From Bacteroidia bacterium (GTDB lineage: Bacteria; Bacteroidota; Bacteroidia; Chitinophagales; Chitinophagaceae): a stretch of DNA of 64,000 nucleotides. The notes below the pieces were generated by a model that was given only the letters and a program-made list of their open reading frames with translations, had not been told where the DNA came from and did no database searches. The DNA lies in assembly GCA_030426665.1 (NCBI GenBank), contig JAUHYD010000022.1:1-64000 (forward strand), read 5' to 3'. This document shows positions 28,252-37,427 of the stretch, one piece after another. The first letter of the stretch is position 1; every line of letters starts with the position of its first letter. Position numbers and translations under genes: made by a program.

Positions 28252-29295
28252 CTATTCAAATACCACTTTACGACTCTTTGTGACGCCACCGGCTTGCATT
28301 CGAAGAATATAAACACCCTTTGCGTAGCTTGTTGTATTTATTGTAATATTTTGTTTTCCGGCAGTAGCTTTATCCGATACTACCTCAACATCGCGACCTA
28401 CTATGTCTGTCAACGTAATCACTACACGCTGCTTATAATCTGTACTGTAAGCGATATTCAATAACCCTGAAGAAGGGTTAGGTGTAACCTGCAACTCTGA
28501 AATACTGTTATTTATTTCGGCTACTCCGCTAAACTGCGCGGCAGAATAGGCAACAAAATAATACTCTGACGGGGTCGGAGATCCCAACTGAGTAACATGA
28601 TGAAGTGTCAAAATAGGACTGTGGTAATCTGCTTTATACCATTCATAAGAAGATATTTGATACGTCTCAATTACCGGTGTACCAAACAAATTTGCACTAT
28701 CGCTGAATACCTGTGTAGAATGTACCCTGAGTACGTTGTTGTCCGTTCTGCCAGGCAATATCAGGGTACCATAACCGTCTGCACTTACATCTATTGTACC
28801 TGTATGATGGGCGGTAACTATTCCCAACTTAAATATTCCGGAACTGGTATCAGTAAAGGAATCGCCATATGTGAATGGATAGCGCAACTGATCTGCCGGA
28901 TTAGACAATGTAAGGCTAGTATCGCTCGCAATATGATACCCTACCAACGACAATCTATCGGTACCGGCATAGTAGTAGTTTTGGTTTGAGGACGTCACCG
29001 TCGGGCCGGAAAGCACAATGTTACTCCCGGCAAAGTCCGGATTGCAAGCAGGCACCACCGACAAACAGGATTTAACGCGAGTAGTATCCGGAGAAACACC
29101 ATGAAGAAAAGTAAAATCCCAGGTTACCGCTGCCCCTGAACTACCTGGCGCAACACCAATATCATCGCATACGACTACTGCGAAAGCGTCGCTAAGAGTG
29201 GGATTAGAATTGGCGGCAGTAAGTGTCGGCTGGGCAAATGCGCTAATTGAAATAGCAGAAAAGAATGCTAAAGAAGCAATTGATTTTAGAAACAT
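28252..29295 (-). CDS. Secreted protein with T9SS type A sorting domain
   Basis: The product is 347 residues from the ATG at 29295, which opens a signal peptide (MFLKSIASLAFFSAIS ending AFAQ); a start at 29328 is unlikely. The central part is a beta-rich domain of unknown function with three Cys (VVCDDIG, SCLSVVPACNPDF) and motifs such as TWDFTFLHG and PADQLRYPFTYGDSF that recur in Bacteroidota secreted proteins. The C-terminus is a T9SS sorting domain (LQVTPNPSSGLLNIAYS, LTDIVGRDVEVV, YAKGVYILRMQ, SRKVVFE), so it should be exported by the type IX system and attached or released at the surface. A good promoter lies upstream. Specific function unknown. Confidence 0.85.
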   Translation of the reverse strand: MFLKSIASLAFFSAISISAFAQPTLTAANSNPTLSDAFAVVVCDDIGVAPGSSGAAVTWDFTFLHGVSPDTTRVKSCLSVVPACNPDFAGSNIVLSGPTVTSSNQNYYYAGTDRLSLVGYHIASDTSLTLSNPADQLRYPFTYGDSFTDTSSGIFKLGIVTAHHTGTIDVSADGYGTLILPGRTDNNVLRVHSTQVFSDSANLFGTPVIETYQISSYEWYKADYHSPILTLHHVTQLGSPTPSEYYFVAYSAAQFSGVAEINNSISELQVTPNPSSGLLNIAYSTDYKQRVVITLTDIVGRDVEVVSDKATAGKQNITINTTSYAKGVYILRMQAGGVTKSRKVVFE

Positions 29296-29325
29296 AATAG
29301 AGGATTTAGGATTAAAAAATATCAT

Positions 29326-29354
29326 CAAATATAGGATTTAATACACTACCCAAA
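29326..29354 (-). promoter_or_regulatory. Bacteroidota-type promoter for the T9SS gene
   Basis: On the minus strand TTTG (29351-29354), a 17-base spacer and TATATTTG (29326-29333) match both promoter boxes exactly. The ATG at 29295 is 30 bases downstream of the -7 box. Confidence 0.55.
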
Positions 29355-29487
29355 AAATATCTTTACGTTATTACAGCAGTTCAACAACTTAGCGTAAAGT
29401 ATGCAGGAACGCCGCACTCCACTAAAAAAACTTCGTACCTTCGCCAGCAGTACATATTTTGCAATATCTCACACAACTACATATATA

Positions 29488-30381
29488 ATGAAAAGAATAC
29501 TGACCACATTTCTCGGATTTTGTCTTGCTACTTTATTATTCTCATCATGTATTGTCTCTAAGAAGAAATTTGACGCGGAAACCCAACGTGCCGACAAAGA
29601 ACGTGCTGCAAAACTGGCATTGAACAAACAACTTGATGAGCAAGTAGCGCTAAACAAGCGACTCAATGCAACCAATGTTGACCTAAAGAACACCATTGCT
29701 GCACTTAATTCCCGGATTGCTGCACTTAAAGACAGCATTGGCAATCTGGAAGAAACCATAACTACGCTGAACAACAGAATAAACGTACTCGGCGATGAAA
29801 AAGAAAGCACTAAACGTCAGCTGAATACGACAAAAGAGCAAGTTGCAGAGCAACGTAGAAGACTGGAGCAACTGCAAGCACTACTGGACCAACAAAAGAT
29901 GGCAGTAGAGGGATTGCGCAACAAAATCACCGAAGCACTCAAAGGGTTTAGCAGTGACGAATTGACCGTAAAAATGAAAAACGGCAAGGTATACATCAGT
30001 ATGCAGGAGAGCCTGCTATTCCCGTCCGGCAGTGCCGTGGTGAACCCCAAAGGTAAAGAAGCACTTTCTAAAGTGGCGGAAGTACTCCATACCAGCACCG
30101 ACATCAATATCAATATTGAAGGACACACAGATAGTATTCCGATCCATACCCATCGTTTCGCTGACAACTGGGAGCTGAGTACTGCTCGTGCAACGTCTAT
30201 TGCCCATGTGCTGATAGATGAATATCATGTAACGCCGCAAAGGTTAGTGGCCAGCGGACGTAGCGAGTACGACCCGATAGCTTCTAACAGCACACCGGAA
30301 GGCAGAGGGAAGAACCGCCGTACCGAAATCATTCTGGAGCCTAAGCTTGATGAGCTGATGAAGCTAATGAATGAGCGGTAG
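29488..30381 (+). CDS. OmpA-family lipoprotein with coiled coil
   Basis: The product is 297 residues from the ATG at 29488; the longer frame from 29401 lacks a signal sequence at its start. A lipoprotein signal (MKRILTTFLGFCLATLLF, lipobox FSSC) leads into a long coiled coil, about residues 30-155, with heptad-like KQLDEQVALNKRLNATNVDL. The C-terminal OmpA/MotB domain binds peptidoglycan: YISMQESLLFPSGSA, the NIEGHTDSIP motif, NWELSTARA, RLVASGRSEYDP and GRGKNRRTEI, including the Asp and Arg used to hold the diaminopimelate group. It likely tethers the outer membrane to the cell wall. Downstream is a convergent HTH gene with only 40 bases between. Confidence 0.9.
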   Translation: MKRILTTFLGFCLATLLFSSCIVSKKKFDAETQRADKERAAKLALNKQLDEQVALNKRLNATNVDLKNTIAALNSRIAALKDSIGNLEETITTLNNRINVLGDEKESTKRQLNTTKEQVAEQRRRLEQLQALLDQQKMAVEGLRNKITEALKGFSSDELTVKMKNGKVYISMQESLLFPSGSAVVNPKGKEALSKVAEVLHTSTDININIEGHTDSIPIHTHRFADNWELSTARATSIAHVLIDEYHVTPQRLVASGRSEYDPIASNSTPEGRGKNRRTEIILEPKLDELMKLMNER

Positions 30382-30421
30382 AATTGGTCTCGGTCATAGG
30401 AATATATTTCTACTGAACTAA

Positions 30422-31423
30422 TCATGAATGTCGGTGAGGAGCATCGACAATGGTGGAAATGGAGCTATGAGAGTGGTGAGTAACAGACTGGTTTTGCGCA
30501 CCCTGTTGTCGATTTTTGTGTTTTTGGCTTAGATCTGGCATTTCATTGAAAATCAAATTGTTGTAAAAATAGCTCAGTGGATTTTTGCACATTCTTTGCT
30601 CACTTCTTACCGTTTCTACTTTAGATGTAAGTGGGCTTTTGGGGCAGCCCGACTCGGGTTTGGGTGGGGTGATTTGCTCTTCATTGGCGGGTTGTTGAGG
30701 TGTTTCTTTGCATTTGGATAAACCCTGTAAATACCGGAGGCGTTCGGCGTTGCTCCTTTCTCTTATCTCTTCAGGAGTGGGTGTTGGTGTCGGTGGTGAG
30801 GGTGGGATTGTACTAATTTCGTCTTCGTCGGGGAACGGGATGTTGTATTTTTCGTAAGTCTCAATTGTTTCAGGGTCGGAAAAGAAGTCTTCGCGTGCGT
30901 CTATTAATGTTTCGGTTCGGTCTTCGGGTTCCCACGGGATGCGTCCGCCTATACCTGTAAGGTGCTCCGGCATGAGGTCGGAGGTGTATATGTCGGCACG
31001 TTTTGCAATATACTCATCGACATAGGGTGTGATTTTTTCGGCAAGTGGTTCATCATGCTGCTTTATATTGTCGAGCATGCAAGTGAGTACTTGCATACTT
31101 TCATTGATAGTAGCACGGCTCTTGAGGTTTTTGATAGTGAGTGTGAGCTTGTGCAATGTATCGACTTCTTTGTAGGAGACGGGGTTGGTGAGCCGTCGCT
31201 CTGAGAGGTAGTATTCTGTAAGGTGCCCGAAAATAAGGTAGCAATTCTCTGCGAGAATGGCGGGCATGTGATTGACGGATTTTTTGAGTCGGTTCCAGTT
31301 CCCTTCTTTGACCCAATAGGACATTGTACGCCTGCTGATATTGAGGAGGTTTGCAATTTGTGTTTTTGTGAGCTCCGTCTGAAAGAAGAGATTGCGGGCT
31401 TGCTGTTTTTGTTCTGTTTTCAT
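30422..31423 (-). CDS. HTH protein of a multicopy Bacteroidota-type family
   Basis: This 333-residue protein has an N-terminal helix-turn-helix at about residues 15-45 (TKTQIANLLNISRRTMSYWVKEG), like those of phage terminase small subunits and Mu/resolvase-type proteins. A helical domain follows (AENCYLIFGHLTEYYLSERR, VDTLHKLTLTIKNLKSRATI). The second half is low-complexity, with a PTPTPTP stretch near residue 220 and Gln/Pro/Ser-rich sequence. I recall similar HTH genes occurring in several copies in Chitinophagales-type genomes, apparently without phage neighbours, but I cannot check this here. DNA binding is likely; the target is unknown. No phage genes surround it. It could be a domesticated mobile-element protein. 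Confidence 0.6.
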   Translation of the reverse strand: MKTEQKQQARNLFFQTELTKTQIANLLNISRRTMSYWVKEGNWNRLKKSVNHMPAILAENCYLIFGHLTEYYLSERRLTNPVSYKEVDTLHKLTLTIKNLKSRATINESMQVLTCMLDNIKQHDEPLAEKITPYVDEYIAKRADIYTSDLMPEHLTGIGGRIPWEPEDRTETLIDAREDFFSDPETIETYEKYNIPFPDEDEISTIPPSPPTPTPTPEEIRERSNAERLRYLQGLSKCKETPQQPANEEQITPPKPESGCPKSPLTSKVETVRSEQRMCKNPLSYFYNNLIFNEMPDLSQKHKNRQQGAQNQSVTHHSHSSISTIVDAPHRHS

Positions 31424-31777
31424 GCGATAATAGGGTTTAGTATATAAAGGTCTTTATAGGTTTTGAGAATGGCAAGTCGGGTTTTTATGGTAATGCGATT
31501 TTTGACCTTTCATAAGACGCTATGGGGTTATCATGGAAATTAAAGCCCCTCCCCGGCCCTCCCCTCCGACTTTATCGGAGCAGGCTGCGGAGAGGGAGGT
31601 GGTTCGTGCTACTCGTGTTGTTGTGTTTTTTTGTTGGTAGTAGCCGCGCCGAACCAGGACATTAGGGGTATTGCTATCACTATCCTTTACCCTTATCCCC
31701 TAAAGGGTGACGTGGGTTGTGATGAACTATGGGTGAGCCTTGTGGGTTTGTTTCTACCAATGAGTTCCATCAGCCAT
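31424..31777. other. Intergenic region with GC-rich palindromic repeats
   Basis: No gene is seen. At 31546-31602 lies a GC-rich stretch with CCCCTCCCCGGCCCTCCCC, an inner hairpin CTCCGA/TCGGAG (31564-31580) and GAGAGGGAGG. I have seen similar extragenic sequence in this phylum. A second small inverted repeat, ACCCTT/AAGGGT, lies around 31688-31708. Confidence 0.45.
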
Positions 31778-32116
31778 TTATTCGAAATGTCTAAATATCA
31801 TAAATGCAAGGCCAATACAAAACAAGGGGATAAAAATTTGCTTGTTGTATTTTGCGAGCCAGTTGGGTAAGAATATGTCAAAATTATCACGGGTCGATGC
31901 TGAATATTTTCTTGCCATAACAGTAAGCGGACACCTGCCATTAAACACGAGAAGTACCAGCCCTTCTCCAATAACGGCTGCGACAGCCCACCATGAATAA
32001 ACAGAAACGTTACCTGTAATACCACTCCACAATACATAGCATATTACAAACACAAACAGACACCAAATAAGCGTATGGATAATCTTGATAAAATTCAACT
32101 TTGTAGATGATTCCAT
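31778..32116 (-). CDS. Small four-helix membrane protein, unknown
   Basis: The product is about 112 residues from the ATG at 32116; a longer start at 32167 is less likely. It is strongly hydrophobic with about four membrane segments (IIHTLIWCLFVFVICYVLW, WWAVAAVIGEGLVLLVF, and IFIPLFCIGLAFMIF near the end). A conserved-looking loop reads NGRCPLTVMARKY then NFDIFLPNWLA, slightly reminiscent of DUF2784-type proteins with a CPLT motif, but I cannot confirm the family. It stands alone between intergenic repeat regions. No function is proposed. Confidence 0.6.
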   Translation of the reverse strand: MESSTKLNFIKIIHTLIWCLFVFVICYVLWSGITGNVSVYSWWAVAAVIGEGLVLLVFNGRCPLTVMARKYSASTRDNFDIFLPNWLAKYNKQIFIPLFCIGLAFMIFRHFE

Positions 32117-32231
32117 AATCACATGGGGAAAACAACAGGAAGATAAAAGTAATGAACATATTATCATTCTAGCTAACGTCTCTTAACCGGTTTCTTGATT
32201 ATAGTCACCATTGAGCAGTCCGAGCAGGCAC

Positions 32232-32580
32232 CACCCTGTTGTCAGAGTTTGCAATTCTGGTGCTTCGGCAGGCAGTTGAAAATATAATCTATTCCCCGAT
32301 TCGTCAATCCGGAGATTGACTACCGCAGTGACGTAGTCAGAGACGTACGGCAATCAGCAATATTTTTATAAAATACGATTTGTGGAGACATAATTTTGAC
32401 GGGAGCGAGACGCTCCGGGCTTTATGGACGAAGCGTGATGCTTCGACCAGTGGGGGCAGTCTGGGTGGACGCTACCCTCTTGTCGGAGATTGCAACTCTG
32501 GTGCTTTGGCAGGCGATTGAAAGTATAATCTATTCCCCCGCTTCGTCAATCCGGAGATTGACTACCGCAGTAACGTAGCG
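32232..32580. repeat. Hairpin-array repeat, copies 1 and 2
   Basis: Two related units (32232-32458 and 32474-32580) sit between genes. Shared pieces are a TTGCAA-centred segment, GGTGCTTTGGCAGG, a TATTCCCC-CTTCGTCAAT block and short stems. Stems seen are GTCAATC/GATTGAC (32303-32320 and again 32545-32562), GGAGC/GCTCC with loop GAGAC (32402-32416), and CGAAGC/GCTTCG with loop GTGAT (32429-32445). The order is repeated at 35353-35573. They look like REP-type extragenic palindromes. Confidence 0.7.
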
Positions 32581-32665
32581 TAACGCCTCGACAGGAGGGG
32601 CCTGTTATATGCGCCATATCGCCCAACTAGCGGCTCCCTTCATCTTAAATTATTGGAGGATATCG

Positions 32666-35044
32666 CTACTGTTTTACGAACCGATTTAAATGTGTACCAT
32701 TTATACGAAGCAGGTAAATGCCTGATGAAAGATCCGATACATTTATTCGCTCAGTTTTCTTGCTGCAATCTTTAGCAAGTAATACCCTACCAAGAACATC
32801 AGAAATTGAGATACTAGTAATCACGGTCTTCGATTTAATAGTCAGGTCACCGGACGTGGGATTTGGAAACAAACGTATTCCATCTTCTATATTCGCAGTA
32901 CTTCCTACACCTGTTTCCGGACACCCAATACCATTTTTCACTTCATTTGTCATCACTACGTCGTTTACGTCAAAGTAAATGCCGGCCCGATTAATTATTT
33001 CGGCTCCATCGGGTATGCCTGCCTTCGTCTTAATACTATACATTACAGCGCCATCGCAGAGACCGTGGTGCGAACTGTCGAGCAGATTAATGCTCGGAAA
33101 GTCGAACTTAATAATATTCCTACCCACCGCATCCTTCCAGGTCGATACGTACATGGTATGACTGGCCATCACTATTTTCATTGTCGAAGGATCGAGGTAA
33201 TCAGATAAAGTGTCCATCACATAAATATTGTGCGCAGTATCATTTCCGGTGTTCTCGAAGTGTATATCATACTCCAGATCTATCGGGACCTCCCCTGAAA
33301 CAAAGCATCTGTCGGGGCGCACCCAAATAGCATTAGGATCACAGCCTGCACGTACCGTGTCAACCTTGATAAATATATTATTCGTTGTGTCCGCATCTCC
33401 GACGATTGGTGTCAGCGTCATTCTTGTATGTACGGTATCGCCTATGGTTAACGCTACTGTACCGTACTCCGCTTCATAATGAAGCCGCAATGGCGAAGAC
33501 ATGCCAGAAGACAATGCACTTAAGTCCCATACGATGGTGCCGGGTACTGCAGAAACAGCAGCAGGGCTTATCTGAGTTGGCGCACCAGCATATTTTGAAC
33601 TATAGTTAAGCGTGAGGGTTCCTGTCATTGGTGTGCAGCCCGAGTTTTGAACATATACATTTGCCCATTGGTCACGAACACCGGTTACCGGAATTACAGC
33701 ATTTACCGAAAGGTCGAAGGAACTACCCGATGTGCAGCTCATCCCAAAATATTTAATCGGATAAATGTACACGCCCGGAACAAGGCTGTCGTAAATAATG
33801 CCGGAAGACGGACCAGTTGTAGACATGGTACCATCTGGTATAACGCGGAAGGAATATACATCGCCGATTGTTCCGTATGCCGTATAATAAAATCCCCCTG
33901 TTGCAGAAACTGTATCTATCGCCACTCCATTTGAGTCTATCTCGGTTAATACAGGTTTGGCAAGGGCTGTTTCAGTCGACTGGTATAACCCATCGCCATT
34001 GCTATCATAGAAAAACCTCACTGGCAAGGTGGCGCAGAAAATATTGTCATAGGTAAATCTGAGAGAATCTATAAGCGAGCCTGCATCATACAACATTTGT
34101 TTTATCGTATAAGTGCCGGGTGCATTATAGGTATGCGAGAAAGATGCATACCCGCCGGATATCCCTGGTGCAATTGCGACAACATCACTAATACCGTCGC
34201 CGTAAAAATTGTGCAAGCTATATGTGGAAGAATATGCGCGCGTGGTAGTTGTAATAAGCGGGCCGTTGCACAAGCGATTTAGGTCTGTCCCAAAAGTATC
34301 TGCGGCAAATGCAGGTGTACCTAAGCCTGCACATACTTGAATGTTCTTGAGACGTTTGCGACTTCGTCCGGCTCCGTTGGTAGCCATAAAACCAAAATGC
34401 CCGGTACCCCAAATTGGACTAAACCCATTCATAACAACAGCACCTCCATCAAAATTCGCAGTAATATTTCCATGGTCATAATTTACAACACAGTGATGCC
34501 ATTGAGAATCAGTAAGAAACATCTGATGGGTGAGCGGAGTACAAATATTAGTGTCCGGTCCGGAACCACCACTCCAACTATAGTGTGTAGAGTTAATTTT
34601 TTTCATATAAATCTCATCAACGCAGCCTATTGTTCGGAACGCTAATGCAAACCCTGATACTGTGTCAGGAAAACCAAGCTGACCGCCCTCTTTCGATGTA
34701 CTACCCAATCCGGAAAGCGGAGAAGTGAAAAACCAAAATGTTAATCCATCTGAGCAGGAGTAATTACTGTCAATCATAAAGTCGAAGGAAGCACTAAACG
34801 TAGATGCGGTGCCATACAGGGTTGCGGGTATTGAATTGTACAAGAAGTTGTTCTCAGAAGAAATAGAATTGCAAGCAACGAATGTGTCATTGATATACTT
34901 GCAACCATGAGATCTGCTCGACCCTCTTTTCCACGCAATTGTGTCTGAAGGGATATTGAACAGGTTCATGCATTGAGCAATTGACTCAAACGAGCCACCC
35001 TGCAATAACAAGAAAAGGCTACATATTTTCAATAGGTTTTTCAT
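32666..35044 (-). CDS. Secreted L-type-lectin-like T9SS protein
   Basis: This 792-residue protein has a signal peptide (MKNLLKICSLFLLLQGG... ending SIAQ). Residues about 25-240 resemble an L-type (legume-like) lectin domain: FSASFDFMIDSNYSCSDGLTFWFF, GFPDTVSGFALAF, a WHHCVVNYDHGNITANFDG strand and FGFMATNGAGRS. A PKD-like segment (SFSHTYNAPGTYTI), an SdrD/B-like loop (FFYDSNGDGLYQSTE) and DUF11-like domains (ENTGNDTAHNIYVMDTLSD, YFDVNDVVMTNEV) follow. It ends in a T9SS type A sorting domain (LFPNPTSGDLTI, DVLGRVLL, SSGIYLLRI, FVKQ). It is probably exported to the surface and binds glycans. Hairpin arrays lie on both sides of the gene. Confidence 0.85.
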   Translation of the reverse strand: MKNLLKICSLFLLLQGGSFESIAQCMNLFNIPSDTIAWKRGSSRSHGCKYINDTFVACNSISSENNFLYNSIPATLYGTASTFSASFDFMIDSNYSCSDGLTFWFFTSPLSGLGSTSKEGGQLGFPDTVSGFALAFRTIGCVDEIYMKKINSTHYSWSGGSGPDTNICTPLTHQMFLTDSQWHHCVVNYDHGNITANFDGGAVVMNGFSPIWGTGHFGFMATNGAGRSRKRLKNIQVCAGLGTPAFAADTFGTDLNRLCNGPLITTTTRAYSSTYSLHNFYGDGISDVVAIAPGISGGYASFSHTYNAPGTYTIKQMLYDAGSLIDSLRFTYDNIFCATLPVRFFYDSNGDGLYQSTETALAKPVLTEIDSNGVAIDTVSATGGFYYTAYGTIGDVYSFRVIPDGTMSTTGPSSGIIYDSLVPGVYIYPIKYFGMSCTSGSSFDLSVNAVIPVTGVRDQWANVYVQNSGCTPMTGTLTLNYSSKYAGAPTQISPAAVSAVPGTIVWDLSALSSGMSSPLRLHYEAEYGTVALTIGDTVHTRMTLTPIVGDADTTNNIFIKVDTVRAGCDPNAIWVRPDRCFVSGEVPIDLEYDIHFENTGNDTAHNIYVMDTLSDYLDPSTMKIVMASHTMYVSTWKDAVGRNIIKFDFPSINLLDSSHHGLCDGAVMYSIKTKAGIPDGAEIINRAGIYFDVNDVVMTNEVKNGIGCPETGVGSTANIEDGIRLFPNPTSGDLTIKSKTVITSISISDVLGRVLLAKDCSKKTERINVSDLSSGIYLLRINGTHLNRFVKQ

Positions 35045-35212
35045 AACAAAAAGTTTAATGATCTCACAATAATAAAAAGAGAAACAAGAGCTTGACTTTA
35101 TTCTCAGCAGCTAAGCATTCATAAATACTAATATCCTACCCATGCAAGATATTATATTTTAAAGATAGGTAAATTTATTGAAATTTCTTTTTTCATCGAC
35201 TTACCCCACTCG

Positions 35213-35603
35213 TCCGAGTTTGTAACTCGGATGCTTTGGCGTGGCGTTTTCAACGCAAGTAATATCGCCCCTCCCTTCGAGGCGTGTGTTGAATTAAAAG
35301 CGATACAATCGCTGTACCTTAGAATCTGCGTTGCAAACACCGACTAGTGGAGCTTGCAACTCTGGTGCTTTGGCAGGCGATTGAAAGTATAGTCTATTCC
35401 CCCGCTTCGTCAATCAGGAGATCGATTACCACAGTGACGTAGTCAGAGACGTACGCCAATCAACAGTATTTTATAAGATACGCTTAGTGGGGTAACTGAG
35501 ATATTATTTTGACGGGAGCGAGACGCTCCGGGCGTTAGGGACGAAGCGTGATGCTTCGACCAGCGGGAACCTTAGAATCCGCGTTGCCATCACGGATTAG
35601 TGG
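35213..35603. repeat. Hairpin-array repeat, copy 3 and flanking stems
   Basis: TCCGAGTT/AACTCGGA (35213-35231, 3-base loop) is followed by a unit at 35353-35573 that matches the arrays at 32232-32580, including GGAGC/GCTCC (35515-35529) and CGAAGC/GCTTCG (35542-35558). The unit is bracketed by two related ~30-base pieces beginning CTTAGAATC (around 35317 and 35571). The rest of the gap 35045-35212 shows no gene. Confidence 0.7.
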
Positions 35604-35620
35604 TGGTAGTTGCTATACAT

Positions 35621-36073
35621 TCACTTAATTTTTATTTGGTCACTATCCTCTATTTCATCGGGTCGTATGTCTCTATCCATTGCGATAAGCATATTGATTA
35701 AATCCCGTCTGGGCAACTCCATACATTTACCATTGAATGCAAAAACAGAACCATAACCTATACATAAAGAATCAGTTTTTCCCGATTCATGATTGATAAA
35801 TATTCTGGCACGGCTATCTATATCACAGCTGGCATGAGCATTACAAGGGTTTGACTCTATTATCCACTGTAATATCTGCTTCTGCTTATCTTTTTCATAG
35901 ATATAAAAGGTATCTCGGGGAATAAGATTGCCTACATCCTCACAGGGAACAGAAATAACAGTTTCAATACTCATTTTCGTTTTTATTATCGTTATAACCT
36001 TCACAGGATCGCCTTTGTCTTTATGCTGAAATGAGCATAATAGAATACATGCAACAATATACACTTGTTTCAT
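35621..36073 (-). CDS. Small secreted protein of unknown function
   Basis: The product is about 150 residues from the ATG at 36073 (MKQVYIVACILLCSFQHKDKG), a short signal-like or lipoprotein-like N-terminus with a poor lipobox; a longer frame from 36166 has no signal at its start. The mature part has five Cys (VPCEDVG, NPCNAHASCDID, SLCIGYG, GKCMEL) and charged helices at the end. I do not recognise a family. It stands alone between two hairpin-array gaps, has normal codon use and no clear partner. It could be a periplasmic or surface protein. Confidence 0.55.
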   Translation of the reverse strand: MKQVYIVACILLCSFQHKDKGDPVKVITIIKTKMSIETVISVPCEDVGNLIPRDTFYIYEKDKQKQILQWIIESNPCNAHASCDIDSRARIFINHESGKTDSLCIGYGSVFAFNGKCMELPRRDLINMLIAMDRDIRPDEIEDSDQIKIK

Positions 36074-36255
36074 TTCGCTATTTTTAATTAGAACTTTTAC
36101 TATCTTCATCAGATTAAATATATCTACCCAATCTACTCGCTGTAAGTGTAATGAAGTATATGTCATATTGGTCTCGTATTTGATATCCTGTACTCAAAAA
36201 CGAACACCTAAATATAAGTTGTTTGGCTAAACCTTGTATTGGGGCACGCTTATTC

Positions 36256-36384
36256 GTCGGTCAGAAACCGACTACCTTGCCTGCCGTAGAATTTTTCTAT
36301 GGCAAACGCAGACTTCCGGTTGCAAACCGGTTACACTATATTTGTCACGAGTTTGCTCACGCACTGTGCTAGACTACAAACTCG
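36256..36384. repeat. Array of short hairpins upstream of the rplY terminator
   Basis: Successive stems are GTCGGT/ACCGAC (36256-36272, loop CAGAA), CCGGT/ACCGG (36316-36330, loop TGCAA) and CGAGTTTG/CAAACTCG (36348-36384), the last enclosing GCAC-T-GTGC. They share the small-stem, A-rich-loop style of the arrays at 32232-32580 and 35213-35603 but differ in sequence. No gene is supported between 36074 and 36637. Confidence 0.6.
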
Positions 36385-36637
36385 CGCCAGTGGAGAACCT
36401 TCAGAAAATCCCTCTGGTCGAAGGGGCTTCCTTCGTCCTAAACACATGGCGGTTCTCGCTCCTGACCAACGCCTCCCTACAGCCCCTTACAGATACTACT
36501 CGCAATACCAGGTCCTTCATAGATAAAAGCCGGTGTACACCTGAACTAAAGACGCTCCGGCAGCGGTAAATATGCCTCCGGATGCAATGATGGGTAAAGT
36601 GCCTTATTTACACACTCACTATATACAGAAATAAAAA

Positions 36638-36662
36638 GTGGCTGCCCTTTTGAGACAGCCAC
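36638..36662 (-). terminator. Rho-independent terminator of prs-rplY
   Basis: GTGGCTG (36638-36644) pairs with CAGCCAC (36656-36662). On the minus strand the stem is followed by TTTTTATT, a typical U-tract, 26 bases after the rplY stop. Confidence 0.75.
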
Positions 36663-36687
36663 ATTATCACATTTATGCAAGAAAAAT

Positions 36688-37284
36688 TTATTTTTTTGCT
36701 GCTGCTTCTTCTGCTGCTGCAGTATCGGCCGCCTGACGTAGCGCACGCGTTGTAACAACAGACGCAATTGGAATACGTGGAGAGTTCATGATTTCCATAT
36801 TCTCTGCAACTACATCCTGCACGCGAATGTTTCCATGTAATTCCAGATCATCAATCTTCACCTCGATATGCTCAACAAGATACCTAGGATAAGTTCTAAC
36901 CTTAAGCGACTTCATCTTAAGTTCCAAACGTCCACCCACTTTTACTCCGACGGGCTGGCCAACGAAGTTCAACGGTAGGTTTGCAATAACTTTCTGACCA
37001 TCAACCAATTCTAAAAAGTCAACGTGCATCAACTCATCGGTAATCACGTCAAACTGCAAGTCTTTCATAATGGTTCTGTAGGTAGTACCATCAATAGTGA
37101 TTTCTGCAATCTGGAACTCAGGTGTGTACACCAAAGTACGGAAAGCCATAATAGGCGCGCTAAAATGGATGATTTCTTTTCCTCCGTATATAACGGCAGG
37201 CACTTGTTGCTCAGAACGAATGTGGCGTGTAGCTTTTTTGCCAAGTTCGCTTCTTCTTGTTCCTTCAATTTTTACACTTTTCAT
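36688..37284 (-). CDS. rplY: 50S ribosomal protein L25 (CTC family)
   Basis: This 198-residue protein has the long CTC/TL5 form of L25. The N-terminal 5S rRNA-binding domain spans about residues 1-95 (VKIEGTRRSELGKKATRHIR, VPAVIYGG, MKDLQFDVITDELMHVDFLEL). The C-terminal domain spans about 95-180 (GQPVGVKVGGRLELKMKSLKV, IEVKIDDLELHGNIRVQDV), followed by an Ala/Lys-rich tail. It binds 5S rRNA in the large subunit. It follows prs by 143 bases on the same strand, a common pairing in bacteria, and is closed by a good terminator. No unusual features. Confidence 0.95.
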   Translation of the reverse strand: MKSVKIEGTRRSELGKKATRHIRSEQQVPAVIYGGKEIIHFSAPIMAFRTLVYTPEFQIAEITIDGTTYRTIMKDLQFDVITDELMHVDFLELVDGQKVIANLPLNFVGQPVGVKVGGRLELKMKSLKVRTYPRYLVEHIEVKIDDLELHGNIRVQDVVAENMEIMNSPRIPIASVVTTRALRQAADTAAAEEAAAKK

Positions 37285-37427
37285 TTTTAGTGTTTTTCTC
37301 TTTCAGCGCCGGGCGAATACCCACCAAACATCCGGTCGTTGAAATTGTTTCTAAATAAAGGTTTTCCCTGTCTGTTCGGGAGGTGGATTTTTTTGTTTAA
37401 ACAGTCGTAAATTTCTTATAATATCAT

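Noticed and set aside
36234-36569. Plus-strand ORFs of 75-111 residues
   Set aside because: They overlap the short hairpin array, have no signal or family motif, and lie in a non-coding gap between convergent-style units.
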